Counted from the first letter of the stretch, positions 1 through 9,075 are shown. The stretch is 64,000 bases of DNA from Denitromonas sp. (GCF_034676725.1 NZ_JAUCBR010000004.1:2432001-2496000), one strand, 5' to 3'. Program-made: numbers and translations. Notes: generated by a model from the letters alone, not told the origin.

Positions 1-77
1 GATCGATGCCGATTTTTGCCACCCGTTGGCAGATCACTGTGACCAACGGCATCGATTGAACGGACCTTCGGCAGCTG

Positions 78-960
78 TCACCGTGGAAAAGTCTCTACAC
101 GCCTTCCACACATAAATTCTGCCCCCCATGACCGGACTTTGGCGCGGATGCTCGTCTTGAGCTTCTCGAAGCGGTAGAGCAAGGCGCCTGGCGCATCTAG
201 CGCCTTGCCAGTGTGCCGCTCAGCCTCTACTCCTTGGCTGTCAGGGCGATTGCCGCCCCTGATAGCCGACATCGCCGAACACCATGCGCTCATCGCCGCC
301 CCCGCTCCGATGCCGAATCAATACCGGTGTGCGCCTGCATCCCGACATGCCGGTTCTTGCCTTTCTTGGGCTGATGCACCTCGGGAACGCGACGATCCTC
401 TTTTTCTTGGTCGAGGGCGCAGCGGCAATCAGCGTGGCATTGACGATGGTCCCTTCACGCATGATCAGGCCACACTCGGCTTTGTGGGGGGGGGGGCGAT
501 CGTCTTGAAGATTCTGGGCGTCAGTTCGTGCTTCTCCAGCCGGCGACGGCACGTGAGTCGTCTCGTGGCGTCGGGTGCCGCCTCGCGCGTCAGATCGAGG
601 TCCACGAAGCGGTGGGTCGCCTGCTGTCGTAGCACGCATCCTAGCTTCCCTCGTCGGACAGACCCATGCACTGTTGCGCCACATATATGCGCGAGATTCC
701 GATCGACCTGCGCCCGAGATTCTCGCTCTTCGGGCAGAGCGGCTTGGTTAGCGCTTCCTGCGCCGCCTATGGTGTTGCCGCCTTGATCTGGGCCATAAAC
801 CGGTCGCATCGCCTTCTTTTTGGCCGCGCACTCAAGGTCGGAGTGTCGCTTGATTGCATGGGGATCGTTACTGTCGTGACCGAACTGTAGGCATTGTCTG
901 AAACCGAAGCAAATAATCGATACTTCCCTAAAGTGCGGCGCACCTGCCGCCTCTGCCATT
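78..960 (-). pseudogene. Degenerate IS5-family transposase
   Basis: Pieces of one DDE transposase of the IS5 family can be read on the minus strand in three frames. An N-terminal stretch lies near 530-640 (RFVDLDL, LEKHEL), the central block with MREGTIVNATLIAAAPSTKK at about 400-460 and FGDVGYQG near 250-290, and a late block with EKLKTSIRAKVRSWGAEF at about 110-170. The frame changes fall near the run of eleven Gs at 486-496 and near 240. No intact reading frame remains, so the element is dead. Terminal repeats were not resolved. The family call rests on motif order; the exact IS name is unknown. Confidence 0.7.
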
Positions 961-991
961 GATCTCCGAGCGATTGCCGCACCGATAAATA

Positions 992-1005
992 TTGATCCGA
1001 ATCAA
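992..1005. promoter_or_regulatory. FNR/ANR box upstream of ompW
   Basis: TTGATCCGAATCAA is a perfect 14-bp palindrome and matches the FNR/CRP-family consensus TTGAT-N4-ATCAA at every defined position. It ends 63 bp before the ompW start codon, a distance that suits activation at about -41.5 with a short leader. Regulation of ompW by FNR is known in enterobacteria; use here is inferred. Confidence 0.8.
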
Positions 1006-1068
1006 TAACCAGTTTAGTAGTGCGGTTATTGTTCGGGCTATTCTTTAGTGACCTTAAAAGGGGATGTG

Positions 1069-1695
1069 ATGCAAACGAAAATGATCGCAGCGCTGGTTGC
1101 CATGACGGCTTGCTCGCCGTTGCTGGCACAGCAGCCAGACGGCGACTGGATGATCCGCGCACGGGTGGTCAACATCGACACCGCCAATAAGTCGGACGCC
1201 ATTCCCGCGCTCGGCGTGGCTTCTGACGATATCCACGTCAGCAGCAAGGCGATTCCGGAACTGGACATCAGCTACTTCTTCACCAAGAATATTGCAGCCG
1301 AGCTGGTGCTGACCTATCCGCAGGAACATAACGTCTCGGTAGCCGGGACCAAGATCGGCACGGTCCGCGAACTGCCGCCGACGCTGCTGCTGCAATACCA
1401 CTTCATGCCGGATGCACAGTTCCGTCCATATGTCGGCGCCGGCATCAACTACACCCGCTTCTCCAGCGTTGACCTCAACGTGCCCGGCGTGGGCGATCTT
1501 GAAGTCGATAAGGACAGCTTCGGCCTGGCGCTGCAGGTGGGCATGGATGTTCAGCTCTCGAAGCAGTGGTTCTTCAACGTCGACCTGAAGAAGGTCAAGA
1601 TGGGCACCGACGTGAAGCTGGCCGGTGGCGGCAAAGTCAGCTCGATCGACATCGATCCGTGGCTGTTTGGTATCGGCTTGGGCTATCGCTTCTGA
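1069..1695 (+). CDS. ompW: OmpW-family outer membrane protein
   Basis: The 208-residue product is an eight-stranded outer-membrane beta-barrel of the OmpW family, thought to pass small hydrophobic molecules. The N-terminus is a signal peptide (MQTKMIAALVAMTACSPLLAQ). Features seen are the strand PELDISYFFTKNIAAELVLTY, the LPPTLLLQYHF segment, YVGAGINYTRF, and the barrel-closing C-terminus GLGYRF ending in Phe. I chose ATG 1069 rather than an in-frame upstream GTG at 1048, because AAAAGGGG lies about 5 bases before it and the signal peptide starts there. An FNR box lies upstream, so expression is probably induced by low oxygen. A long hairpin follows the gene. Confidence 0.92.
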   Translation: MQTKMIAALVAMTACSPLLAQQPDGDWMIRARVVNIDTANKSDAIPALGVASDDIHVSSKAIPELDISYFFTKNIAAELVLTYPQEHNVSVAGTKIGTVRELPPTLLLQYHFMPDAQFRPYVGAGINYTRFSSVDLNVPGVGDLEVDKDSFGLALQVGMDVQLSKQWFFNVDLKKVKMGTDVKLAGGGKVSSIDIDPWLFGIGLGYRF

Positions 1696-1711
1696 TCCTC
1701 GTCGCCCAGCG

Positions 1712-1753
1712 GGCCGGCACCGGATCGCACCGGAACATTGTCCGGTGCCGGCC
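1712..1753 (+). terminator. Long hairpin after ompW
   Basis: GGCCGGCACCGGA (1712-1724) is perfectly complementary to TCCGGTGCCGGCC (1741-1753), giving a 13-bp stem with a 16-base loop that starts 16 bases after the ompW stop. There is no T-run, so it is either a Rho-dependent end or an RNA-stabilising hairpin rather than a classic intrinsic terminator. Confidence 0.5.
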
Positions 1754-1782
1754 AGCCACTCGAGGCGCGCACGCACAGCCAG

Positions 1783-2000
1783 TTACAGGCATGTGCGCGC
1801 CGCGAAGTCGATAAACAGCAGCCCGGCGCACGAGTTGAGTTCCAGATTGCTCATCGTGTTGAAGAATCGATTGCCCGGACGCTCGGACCCGCTCCGGGTT
1901 ACCCCATCGACCTGTACAAAGCCGGGTTCGTTGCTCCGGTGGCACACCCTCCGTACGGCGGCATCCCAACCGATCTCCACCTGTCCGGCGCACGCCATTG
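1783..2000 (-). pseudogene. Remnant of a PNPOx-like flavin-binding protein
   Basis: A 71-codon minus-strand frame contains NEPGFVQVD and then GNRFFNTMSNLELNSCAGLL followed by FIDFAA. This resembles the flavin-nucleotide-binding core of pyridoxamine-5'-phosphate-oxidase-like proteins (PGF...GNR.F.T..NL......GLLF.DF). The preceding residues MPPYGGCATGATNPA occur in another frame just upstream, as expected of a frameshifted copy of the family's PYVQHRGGP.GF segment. Only about a third of a normal gene remains, and neither end looks functional. The similarity is recognised from motif memory and is moderate. Confidence 0.4.
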
Positions 2001-2655
2001 ACCTGCTCCTGGTACGACGAGCAACGCAGGCAGGCGGCCCGCCAGCCGTGCAATCGGGCGCGTAGCGCTCTCACCCGATGGGTGATGACTGCGGAAAGCG
2101 AACAACCTGGTGGGTTTACACATCTAGGTTCAACGTACTGCGCTGACCGGATCTGCTGCGCGAGACGCAGATCGGCGATTTGTTGTTCGCGCCGGGCTGC
2201 GTCGAGCAACACTGGAACCCCCCTGCGATTTCCGAAATCCGGTTGGTCTGCACCCCGCCCGAGGGTCTGGCTTTCGGCGCCGCCTTCGGTACGTATCTGA
2301 CCGGCACCTACGAGCACTTCACACCGACGCGCACTGAACCCATTGCGATCGAGTCTGCGCATCCGCGTACGGCAACACGATGGCTGCACTGTCATCTTGT
2401 CGACATCTCCCGGTCAGGCGGCGAAAGCCAGAATGTCTATCACCGTGGATACGTATTGGTGATGTCCGGCAGGCGGCGCGCCCCTCGAGTGGCATGGGTT
2501 GACCTGAGAGCCACTCATATATTCATCGTCTGAGCTTCGTATGTTTTTTAGGTGCGAGCGCACGGTACGACGCGAGCGGCGACCTGCAGGTCCCAAGAAC
2601 GCGGATCCAAGTGGCGAATTTTCGTCCGCAAGGGCGTAACCGAAAGGAGAAAACG
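2001..2655. other. Stretch without a recognisable gene
   Basis: No protein family could be recognised. Several open frames overlap (for example a plus frame at 2180-2533), but none has a convincing ribosome site or familiar motif. The stretch contains one copy of a repeat (2099-2121) whose inverted partner lies at 19206-19228. The last 60 bases hold the leader and ribosome site of the next operon. Confidence 0.6.
2099..2121 (+). repeat. 23-bp repeat, inverted partner at 19206-19228
   Basis: The bases around AACAACCTGGTGGGTTTACA are present as the exact reverse complement at 19206-19228. With flanking partial matches the similarity extends to about 30 bp. It may be a shared end of a lost mobile element; the family is not identified. 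Confidence 0.65.
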
Positions 2656-4455
2656 ATGACCATCAGCAACGCGAAAAAGAAGTCGCCTTCCCGCAGTGCC
2701 GACCAGGCACAGAAGTCCGCCCTTCGTGAGACGCTGGCAGGCGCGCCAAAGCCGGCGTTGGCTTCCCCAGTTGTCACTGCCGCGACGGCCACCGGTCTAT
2801 GGGACTTCGCCGCCTATCCCGTCGATGTCTTGCAGCGCTCTATCTTGTTCTGGGATGTCCTGCGCCAACGCGCCGACGACATGTTCGAACATGAGCGCGC
2901 CGGCCTGCCGCCGCTGCTCGATTTCAAATACGAGATGCTGCTCGACGCGCGCCGCTTCGAGGCGCCGGTCAACTATGCCCTGCTGCGCATCACCGAGGTC
3001 GGCGAGTACTGCGCCGCCGACTGTGTAGATCCAGCCAAGCCACCCGTGATCGTGGTCGATCCGCGCGCCGGCCACGGCCCCGGCATCGGCGGTTTCAAGC
3101 GAGAATCCGAAGTGGGCATGGCCTTGCGCGAGGGTCATCCGGTTTATTTCGTGATGTTCTTTCCGCAGCCCGTGGCCGGCCAGACCCTGGCCCACGTGCT
3201 TCACGCGCTGCGCCACTTCGTCGAGGCGGTCGCGCTCCGCCATCCGGGCCAGCCGCCCGTACTCTACGGCAACTGCCAGGCCGGCTGGGCGGTGACGCTG
3301 CTGTCGGCGGACTGTCAGGGACTCGTCGGGCCGGCCGTACTCAATGGCTCGCCCTTGTCCTATTGGGCGGGCGAATCGGGCGTCAATCCCATGCGCGTGA
3401 CCGGCGGCCTGCTCGGCGGCGCGTGGCTGGCGCATCTTACTGCGGACCTCGGCAATGGCCGTTTCGATGGCGCATGGCTGGCGCAGAATTTCGAGAATCT
3501 CAAGCCCGAGAAGGCGATCTGGGAGAAATACGCCCATCTGTTCGCCAACGTCGATACCGAACGCGACCGCTTCCTCGAATTCGAGCGTTGGTGGAACGGC
3601 TTCTACTTCCTCAGCCGGGAAGAGATCCTCGCCATCGTCGAAAACCTGTTCATCGGCAACAAGCTTGAGCAAGGCGAGATGCCGATCTGCGCGCACTGCA
3701 GTGCCGATCTGCGGCGCATCAAGAATCCGCTGGTGATCTTCGCCTCCTACGGCGACAACATTACGCCACCGCAGCAGGCGCTGGGTTGGATTCCCGCCGT
3801 CTATCGCGACACCGAAGACCTAAAGCAGGCCGACCAGCGCATCGTCTACCTGCTCAATCCTCATGTCGGCCATCTGGGCATCTTCGTTTCGGCTGCGGTG
3901 GCACGACTGGAACACCGTGCGATTCTGGAGAGTCTGGAGGATATCGAGGCGCTCCCCCCCGGCCTGTATGAAATGAAGATCGACAACCCGAGCGGCGAGG
4001 CGGAGTGCCACAAGCCGTCCTACCAGGTCCGTTTCGAGCCACGGCAGGTCGAAGACCTCAAAACCGACACGTCGCACGAAGCCTTCGAGCGGGTGCGTGA
4101 GGTCTCTGAATTCAACGAGTCGCTGTACCGGACGTTCGTCAGCCCCTGGGTGCAGAGTTTTGCCAACCCGTGGAGTGCGGAGATGCTCAAATGGCTACAC
4201 CCGATGCGGTCGAGCCGCTACGTCTTTTCAGAATCCTTTAATCCGTGGATGCGCGGCGTTGCTCTGCTCGCCGGGTGGGTGAGCGAACATCGCCGGCCGC
4301 TGGCCGAAGACGCCCCATTGCGCGCACAGGAGCGCGCATTCTTCGAGGCCACGGGCACGGCGCTGGAAGGCCAGCGCGAACTGCGCGATGCCGCCTTCGA
4401 GCACAGCTTCAGCATGCTCTACGGCGCTGCCGCCGCGGGAGACAGAAGTGACTGA
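2656..4455 (+). CDS. DUF3141 alpha/beta-hydrolase-like protein
   Basis: The 599-residue protein belongs to DUF3141, a family related to polyhydroxyalkanoate synthases and alpha/beta hydrolases. The segment LLDFKYEMLLDARRFEAPVN is followed by PPVIVVDPRAGHGPGIGGFK and the nucleophile elbow GNCQAGW, with Cys207 in the position of the PHA-synthase catalytic cysteine. Later VIFASYGDNITPPQQALGW carries a likely catalytic Asp and LNPHVGHLGIF a likely His. ATG 2656 was chosen because AAAGGAG stands 7 bases upstream. Its stop overlaps the GTG of the acetate kinase gene by 8 bases, so the two are translationally coupled. Substrate unknown; a CoA-thioester or PHA-related role fits the downstream acyl-phosphate and enoyl-reductase genes but is inference. 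Confidence 0.85.
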   Translation: MTISNAKKKSPSRSADQAQKSALRETLAGAPKPALASPVVTAATATGLWDFAAYPVDVLQRSILFWDVLRQRADDMFEHERAGLPPLLDFKYEMLLDARRFEAPVNYALLRITEVGEYCAADCVDPAKPPVIVVDPRAGHGPGIGGFKRESEVGMALREGHPVYFVMFFPQPVAGQTLAHVLHALRHFVEAVALRHPGQPPVLYGNCQAGWAVTLLSADCQGLVGPAVLNGSPLSYWAGESGVNPMRVTGGLLGGAWLAHLTADLGNGRFDGAWLAQNFENLKPEKAIWEKYAHLFANVDTERDRFLEFERWWNGFYFLSREEILAIVENLFIGNKLEQGEMPICAHCSADLRRIKNPLVIFASYGDNITPPQQALGWIPAVYRDTEDLKQADQRIVYLLNPHVGHLGIFVSAAVARLEHRAILESLEDIEALPPGLYEMKIDNPSGEAECHKPSYQVRFEPRQVEDLKTDTSHEAFERVREVSEFNESLYRTFVSPWVQSFANPWSAEMLKWLHPMRSSRYVFSESFNPWMRGVALLAGWVSEHRRPLAEDAPLRAQERAFFEATGTALEGQRELRDAAFEHSFSMLYGAAAAGDRSD

Positions 4456-5647
4456 CGCGATCCTGGTCATCAATTGCGGCTCGTCGAGCGTGAAGTTCGC
4501 GCTGCTCGCCGCGCAGGCGCTGCATGCGCGGCTCTGGTCGGGCGCGGTGGAGCGCATCGGCCTGCCCGATGGGCGCATGCATGCGCACGATGCGGGCGGC
4601 GCGGAGCGTGACACGCGCTGCGACATCGCCAATCACGAGGCCGCGCTCGGTCTCATTCTGGACGCAGTCGAAAAACGTGTTCCGGTACCGCGGTTGCTCG
4701 CCGTGGGCCATCGAGTGGTGCATGGCGGTCCGGACTGCGACTGTCCGGCGCTTTTGACCGATAATCTGGAGGACAGGCTGCGCGGCCTGATTCCGCTGGC
4801 GCCGCTGCACCAGCCGCACAATCTGGCTGGCATCGCCGCGGCCCGTCGCGTGCGTCCGGAACTGCCCCAGGTGGTCTGCTTCGACACGGCCTTCCACCAC
4901 CGCCTGCCACGCATGGCCCAACTGACCGGCCTGCCGCGCGCCTTTGCGGACGAAGGAATCCGCCGCTACGGCTTCCACGGTCTGTCCTACGAATACATTG
5001 TCGATGCACTGCGCCGCGATGGGGTCGACGTGGATCGCGAGCGCATCATCGTTGCCCACTTGGGTAACGGCGCCTCGCTGTGTGCGATCAGGGAAGGGCG
5101 CAGCGTCGACACCAGCCTGGGCTTTTCCACACTGGCCGGCCTGCCCATGGGCACCCGCTGCGGTGATCTGGATCCGGGCATTGTGCTACACCTGCTCGGC
5201 GACAAAGGCATGAGCCTGGAACGCCTGCAGTACATGCTCTACCACGAGTCGGGACTGCTCGGCATGTCGGGCATCAGTCGAAACATGCAGGATCTGCTGG
5301 ACCGGCCGGCAGAGCCAGCGGCGGTCGAGGCGGTTGACTATTTTTGCTACCAAACACGACGGCAGATTGCTGCGCTGACCGCCGCGCTCGGCGGCCTGGA
5401 TCGGCTGGTGTTTACCGGCGGTATCGGCGCCAACTCGTCTGCGGTCCGCGCGAAGATATGTGCCGGCCTGGATTACCTCGGGGTGGCGCTCGACAGCGAA
5501 CGCAACAAGGGCGACGCGCGCACCATTTCGGCCGACAGCGGCACCGTCGCCATCGACGCTTATCCGACCGATGAAGAATGGATGATCGCCCGGCACGTCC
5601 ACCAGATTCTGGCGACGCGATCCAGCGAGAAAGGTATCAGCGCATGA
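4448..5647 (+). CDS. ackA: Acetate kinase
   Basis: The 399-residue product interconverts acetyl phosphate plus ADP with acetate plus ATP (propionate or butyrate may also serve). Family signatures are present: LVINCGSSSVKFAL at the N-terminus, AVGHRVVHGG, FDTAFHH, YGFHGLSYEY, HLGNGASLCA, FTGGIGANSSAVR and the late glutamate region TDEEWMIARH. The start is the GTG at 4448 inside the end of the DUF3141 gene. The stop overlaps the next ATG in an ATGA, so kinase and transacetylase are coupled. The length is normal for the family. The operon setting, without other fermentation genes, suggests an acyl-phosphate shunt working with the neighbouring FabI rather than the main acetate pathway. Confidence 0.95.
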   Translation: MTDAILVINCGSSSVKFALLAAQALHARLWSGAVERIGLPDGRMHAHDAGGAERDTRCDIANHEAALGLILDAVEKRVPVPRLLAVGHRVVHGGPDCDCPALLTDNLEDRLRGLIPLAPLHQPHNLAGIAAARRVRPELPQVVCFDTAFHHRLPRMAQLTGLPRAFADEGIRRYGFHGLSYEYIVDALRRDGVDVDRERIIVAHLGNGASLCAIREGRSVDTSLGFSTLAGLPMGTRCGDLDPGIVLHLLGDKGMSLERLQYMLYHESGLLGMSGISRNMQDLLDRPAEPAAVEAVDYFCYQTRRQIAALTAALGGLDRLVFTGGIGANSSAVRAKICAGLDYLGVALDSERNKGDARTISADSGTVAIDAYPTDEEWMIARHVHQILATRSSEKGISA

Positions 5648-6684
5648 ATATCAGGACACTGCAACAGCTCGTCGACGAGGCGAAGGCGCTCGGCCCCATC
5701 CGTATTGCCGTGGCGGATGCCGCGCAGCGGGTGGTGATCGAGACGCTGCGCGAGGCCCACGCGCTCGGTTTGGTCGAGCCACGCCTGATCGGCAACCCTG
5801 ACGACATCGCCGCCGTCTGTGCCGAGGTGGGCTGGCAGCCGCCACAGGACTGGATCCTTCCGGCCGACAGCGACGCCGCAGCAGCGGCCAAGGCGGTCGC
5901 GCTGGTGCGCGCTGGCGAGGCCGACGCGATCATGAAGGGAAACATTCACACGGATGCGCTGATGCATGCGCTGCTCGACAAGGCGCACGGCTTGCGTGTG
6001 GCGGGTCGCCGCGTCAGTCACGTATTCCTGGTCGACCTGCCCAGCTACGACAGGCTCCTGGGTATCAGCGACGCGGCGATCAACATCGCGCCCGATCTCA
6101 TCGGCAAGGCGCAGATTCTGCAGAATGCCATCGACCTGTTTCATGTGCTCGGCGTCGAGACGCCGAAAGTCGCCGTCCTGTCGGCGGTCGAGACCGTCAA
6201 TCCCGACATTGTCTCCACGCTGGACGCCGCTTGCCTGACGCTCATGGCCCGGCGCGGACAGATCACGGGCGCCGAAGTCGACGGCCCGCTCGCCTTCGAC
6301 AATGCCATCTCGCGCCAGGCGGCGCAGGAAAAGGGCATTGTCTCCCCGGTAGCTGGCGAGGCCGACATCCTGCTCGTGCCCGACCTGGTCTCTGGCAACA
6401 TCCTGGCGAAAGACCTCGTCTACCTCGCCGGCGCGGTCGCGGCCGGCGTGGCGGTGGGGCTGGCCGCCCCGGTGGTACTCACCTCTCGGGCCGACCCGGC
6501 ACCGGCGCGCATGGCGTCGCTGGCCCTGGCTGCCCTCATGCACCACCGCACACCTATCGAAAAGCGCCCGGCGCGCGCCAGCGAAACGAGCCTTCAGGGC
6601 GCGCCGCAGCCGGAACATGCCTGTTGTCCGATCTCAAACGGGCAACTACCCGATCAACTCGCAAACAAGGAATCGCTCACATGA
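5644..6684 (+). CDS. pta: Phosphate acetyl/butyryltransferase
   Basis: This 346-residue PTA_PTB-family enzyme moves an acyl group between phosphate and CoA, completing a route acyl-CoA to acyl-phosphate to acid plus ATP with the upstream kinase. Seen are AGEADAIMKGNIHTDALM, VSHVFLVDLPSY, the segment TPKVAVLSAVETVNPDI and the late active-site region VSGNILAKDLVYLAG. It is the short form typical of the phosphotransbutyrylase-like branch, not the long Pta with N-terminal domains, so the acyl chain may be longer than acetate. Its last 40 residues are poorly conserved. It overlaps ackA and fabI by ATGA at both ends. Confidence 0.9.
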   Translation: MNIRTLQQLVDEAKALGPIRIAVADAAQRVVIETLREAHALGLVEPRLIGNPDDIAAVCAEVGWQPPQDWILPADSDAAAAAKAVALVRAGEADAIMKGNIHTDALMHALLDKAHGLRVAGRRVSHVFLVDLPSYDRLLGISDAAINIAPDLIGKAQILQNAIDLFHVLGVETPKVAVLSAVETVNPDIVSTLDAACLTLMARRGQITGAEVDGPLAFDNAISRQAAQEKGIVSPVAGEADILLVPDLVSGNILAKDLVYLAGAVAAGVAVGLAAPVVLTSRADPAPARMASLALAALMHHRTPIEKRPARASETSLQGAPQPEHACCPISNGQLPDQLANKESLT

Positions 6685-7493
6685 CGCAAGACGCCCCGAC
6701 ACCCGCATCGACCGAAGTGCTCGATCTGTCTGGCCGCAAGGGCCTGGTGGTGGGCATCGCCAATGAACACAGCCTGGCCTGGTTCGCCGCACAGCACTTC
6801 CGCAACGCGGGCGCCGAACTTGCCCTTACTTACTTCAACGACAAGGCCAAACCTCACGTAGAACCCCTCGCCCGGCAGGTCGATGCGCCGATATTTATGC
6901 CCTGCGACGTGTCCGTTCCGGGTCAGCTCGAAGCCGTTTTCGAGGCGATCGACAAGCGATGGGGGCGGCTGGACTTCCTTCTGCACGCCATCGCCTGGGC
7001 GAGCAAGGACGACCTGCACGGCCGCCTGACCGACTGCTCGGTCGAAGGTTTCGCCGAATCCATGCTGATCTCCTGCCACTCGCTGATCCGCATGGCCAGG
7101 CTCGCCGAACCTTTGATGGACCGCGGTGGCAGCCTGATGACCCTGAGCTTCTACGGCGCCGAAAAGGTGGTCGACCACTACAACGTGATGGGCCCGGTGA
7201 AGGCGGCGTTGGAAGCCTCGGTGCGCTACCTCGCCCACGAGTTGGGGCCCAAGGCCATCCGCGTCAATGCCCTGTCGGCCGGTGCGGTGAAGTCGCGCGC
7301 AGCCTCCGGCATCGAGCATTTCGACGAGTTGCTCAACGAGACCCTGCGCAAGGCGCCCTTGCGCCGCACGGTCGATGCCTGCGAGGTCGGACGCACTGCG
7401 CTGTTGCTGGCAAGCGACTACACCTCCGCAATTACGGGTGAAGTGCTCTACGTCGACGCCGGCGTCCACATCGAGGGCATGGTTTTTCACTGA
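6681..7493 (+). CDS. fabI: Enoyl-ACP reductase, FabI type
   Basis: The 270-residue short-chain dehydrogenase reduces enoyl-ACP (possibly enoyl-CoA) with NAD(P)H. The atypical FabI nucleotide motif GLVVGIANEHSLAW is seen at 21-34, and the catalytic pair Tyr167-x6-Lys174 in YNVMGPVKAALEASVRYLA. AIRVNALSAGAVKSRAA and the C-terminal ITGEVLYVDAG also fit FabI. It starts inside the pta stop codon. The housekeeping fabI of such bacteria normally lies elsewhere, so this is probably a specialised second copy serving the operon; that is inference. Confidence 0.9.
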   Translation: MTQDAPTPASTEVLDLSGRKGLVVGIANEHSLAWFAAQHFRNAGAELALTYFNDKAKPHVEPLARQVDAPIFMPCDVSVPGQLEAVFEAIDKRWGRLDFLLHAIAWASKDDLHGRLTDCSVEGFAESMLISCHSLIRMARLAEPLMDRGGSLMTLSFYGAEKVVDHYNVMGPVKAALEASVRYLAHELGPKAIRVNALSAGAVKSRAASGIEHFDELLNETLRKAPLRRTVDACEVGRTALLLASDYTSAITGEVLYVDAGVHIEGMVFH

Positions 7494-7540
7494 CCGGGCC
7501 GGCACAAGCCGGACGGCCTTGGGTGCGGTCCGAGGAGAAA

Positions 7541-7831
7541 ATGATGCGTATCGTAGACGACGCTTTACCCGATCCGCAGCGCCGCATGCTCCTGCAAGCC
7601 ACCGCCGAGCAGATCAAGCACACCCTCGAGGCGGCGGGTGCGCAGTTGGGTGACGGCTGGGCCGAGGGCCTCCAGCGCGGGGTCAGGCGCCACACAGGGG
7701 GGCGCAAGGTCAGCTACCGCCAGGTCGGGGCGCCCTCGGGGCGCCCTCGGGATGCCACTGAACCGGCCACCGAAGAGGGTGCAAGACAGCGAAGTCCCGG
7801 TCACCATGGCCGGCCGCTGGGTGACGCATGA
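7541..7831 (+). CDS. Small hypothetical protein after fabI
   Basis: A 96-codon frame begins with ATGATG directly behind a strong GAGGAGAAA ribosome site and reads MMRIVDDALPDPQRRMLLQA, followed by a helical stretch rich in Ala, Glu and Leu. After about residue 48 the composition turns Arg/Gly/Pro-rich and looks out of frame. It overlaps the start of the broken nhaA. The likely reading is a genuine short gene whose 3' part was lost or shifted when nhaA was joined. No family recognised. Confidence 0.35.
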   Translation: MMRIVDDALPDPQRRMLLQATAEQIKHTLEAAGAQLGDGWAEGLQRGVRRHTGGRKVSYRQVGAPSGRPRDATEPATEEGARQRSPGHHGRPLGDA

Positions 7832-8958
7832 GCACCTACCCGGGCTGTTGGTCCTCGCCGCGCTGCTGGCGGATTTTGCGGCGGCCAATTCGGCCTTCGC
7901 ACCCGTTTATTGGCGCATACACCACATGCCGGTTCATATGGGCATTGGCGTGTTGGCGTTTCGCGAACCGCTGGTCGAGTTCATCAATAGCGGCCTGATG
8001 GCGCTGTTCTTCGTGCAGATCAGTCTGGAACTCAAACGCGAATTTGCCGTGGGGCCACTGGCGCACTCGCGCACTGCGGCGATGCCGCTGCTGGCGGCCA
8101 TCGGCGGCATGGCGGCCCCGGCCCTCATCTCTGTTGCGATCAACGTCGCCGACCCGGCAGGACTGCACGGATGGGCGATTCCGACCGCGACAGACACCGT
8201 GCTGTCCTTGCTCGGGCGGCGGGTGCCCCCTGTGCACAAGGTCTTCCTGCTGGCGCTGGCCGTCTTCGACGACATCGGCGCGGTGCTGATCATCGGTCTG
8301 TTCCATTTCGGTCTGGCCTCGACCTGGACGCTTGTGACAGCGGCAGCGGCAGCGGCGGCGGCCGGATTGCCGGTCCTCGGTCGTATGCACATTGCCCGTC
8401 CAGCGGCCTATGTGTTGATCGGGATAGTACGTTGGGGCGGCGCTGGGTCGAGCCGGCATCGAGCCCGCCTTGGCCGGGGTGGTGGTCGGTGCCTGTTTCG
8501 CGCGCTGGGGTCGGCAACCGGGGTCTGGATCTCCCGCTTTTGCGTTGGAGCAGCGGCTGCGTCTCTGGGTCGGCTTCGGCGTAGTGCTACTGTTCGCCTT
8601 CTTCAATGCCGGCGTGCCGGACAGCGAAGGGGCCCTTGCCGGCCTGTTGCAGCCGGTCGGACTGGGCGTGGTCGCGGGGCTGGTGGTGGGCAAACCCATG
8701 GGCATCGTCGGGGCGGTCTGGCTGGCGGAGAAAGCGGGGCTGGCGCACCGTCCCGGTGGCGTCAGCTGGGGGCATCTGTGCGGGGCCGCGGCGTTGGCCG
8801 GCTTCGGCTTCACCATGGGTTTGTTCATCGGCACCTTGGCCTTCGGGTTAACCGCCGAGTTGGAGAGCGTGCGCTTGGCCGTGCTGTCCGGTTCGGCGAT
8901 TTCCGCCCTCGCTGGTGTGGCCGTCCTGTGGGCGAGTACGCGCGGCAGACCCGGATGA
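7806..8958 (+). pseudogene. nhaA: Na+/H+ antiporter NhaA, frameshifted
   Basis: The NhaA fold is readable in two frames. Frame one, from ATG 7806, gives the early helices (FINSGLMALFFVQISLELKR, GWAIPTATD, LGRRVPPVHKVFLLALAVFD with the aspartate pair in FDDIGAV). It is lost at a GGGG run at 8434-8437, where one extra G moves the frame. Frame two continues LAGVVVGACF to the C-terminal helices (HRPGGVSWGHLCGAAALAGF, GFTMGLFIGTLAF). The segment normally reading like ATDIAFALGVLSLLG is shortened to ATDTVLSLLG, a loss of about five residues in the functionally central TM4. The combination argues for real decay rather than a single sequencing error. Confidence 0.8.
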
Positions 8959-9075
8959 CGCAAATGTAAGCCCACCGTCATCTCTCGCTCACCTCGGCCT
9001 GTCTAAGCTGTGTTCCAGAAGGCGCATGAAAATGCGCCGCAGCGGCCTGACATTCAAATTGGATGAGGATCGAAC

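Noticed and set aside
2180..2533. Open plus-strand frame of 117 codons
   Set aside because: No ribosome site, no familiar motif, and rival open frames of equal length exist; high-GC DNA gives such frames by chance.
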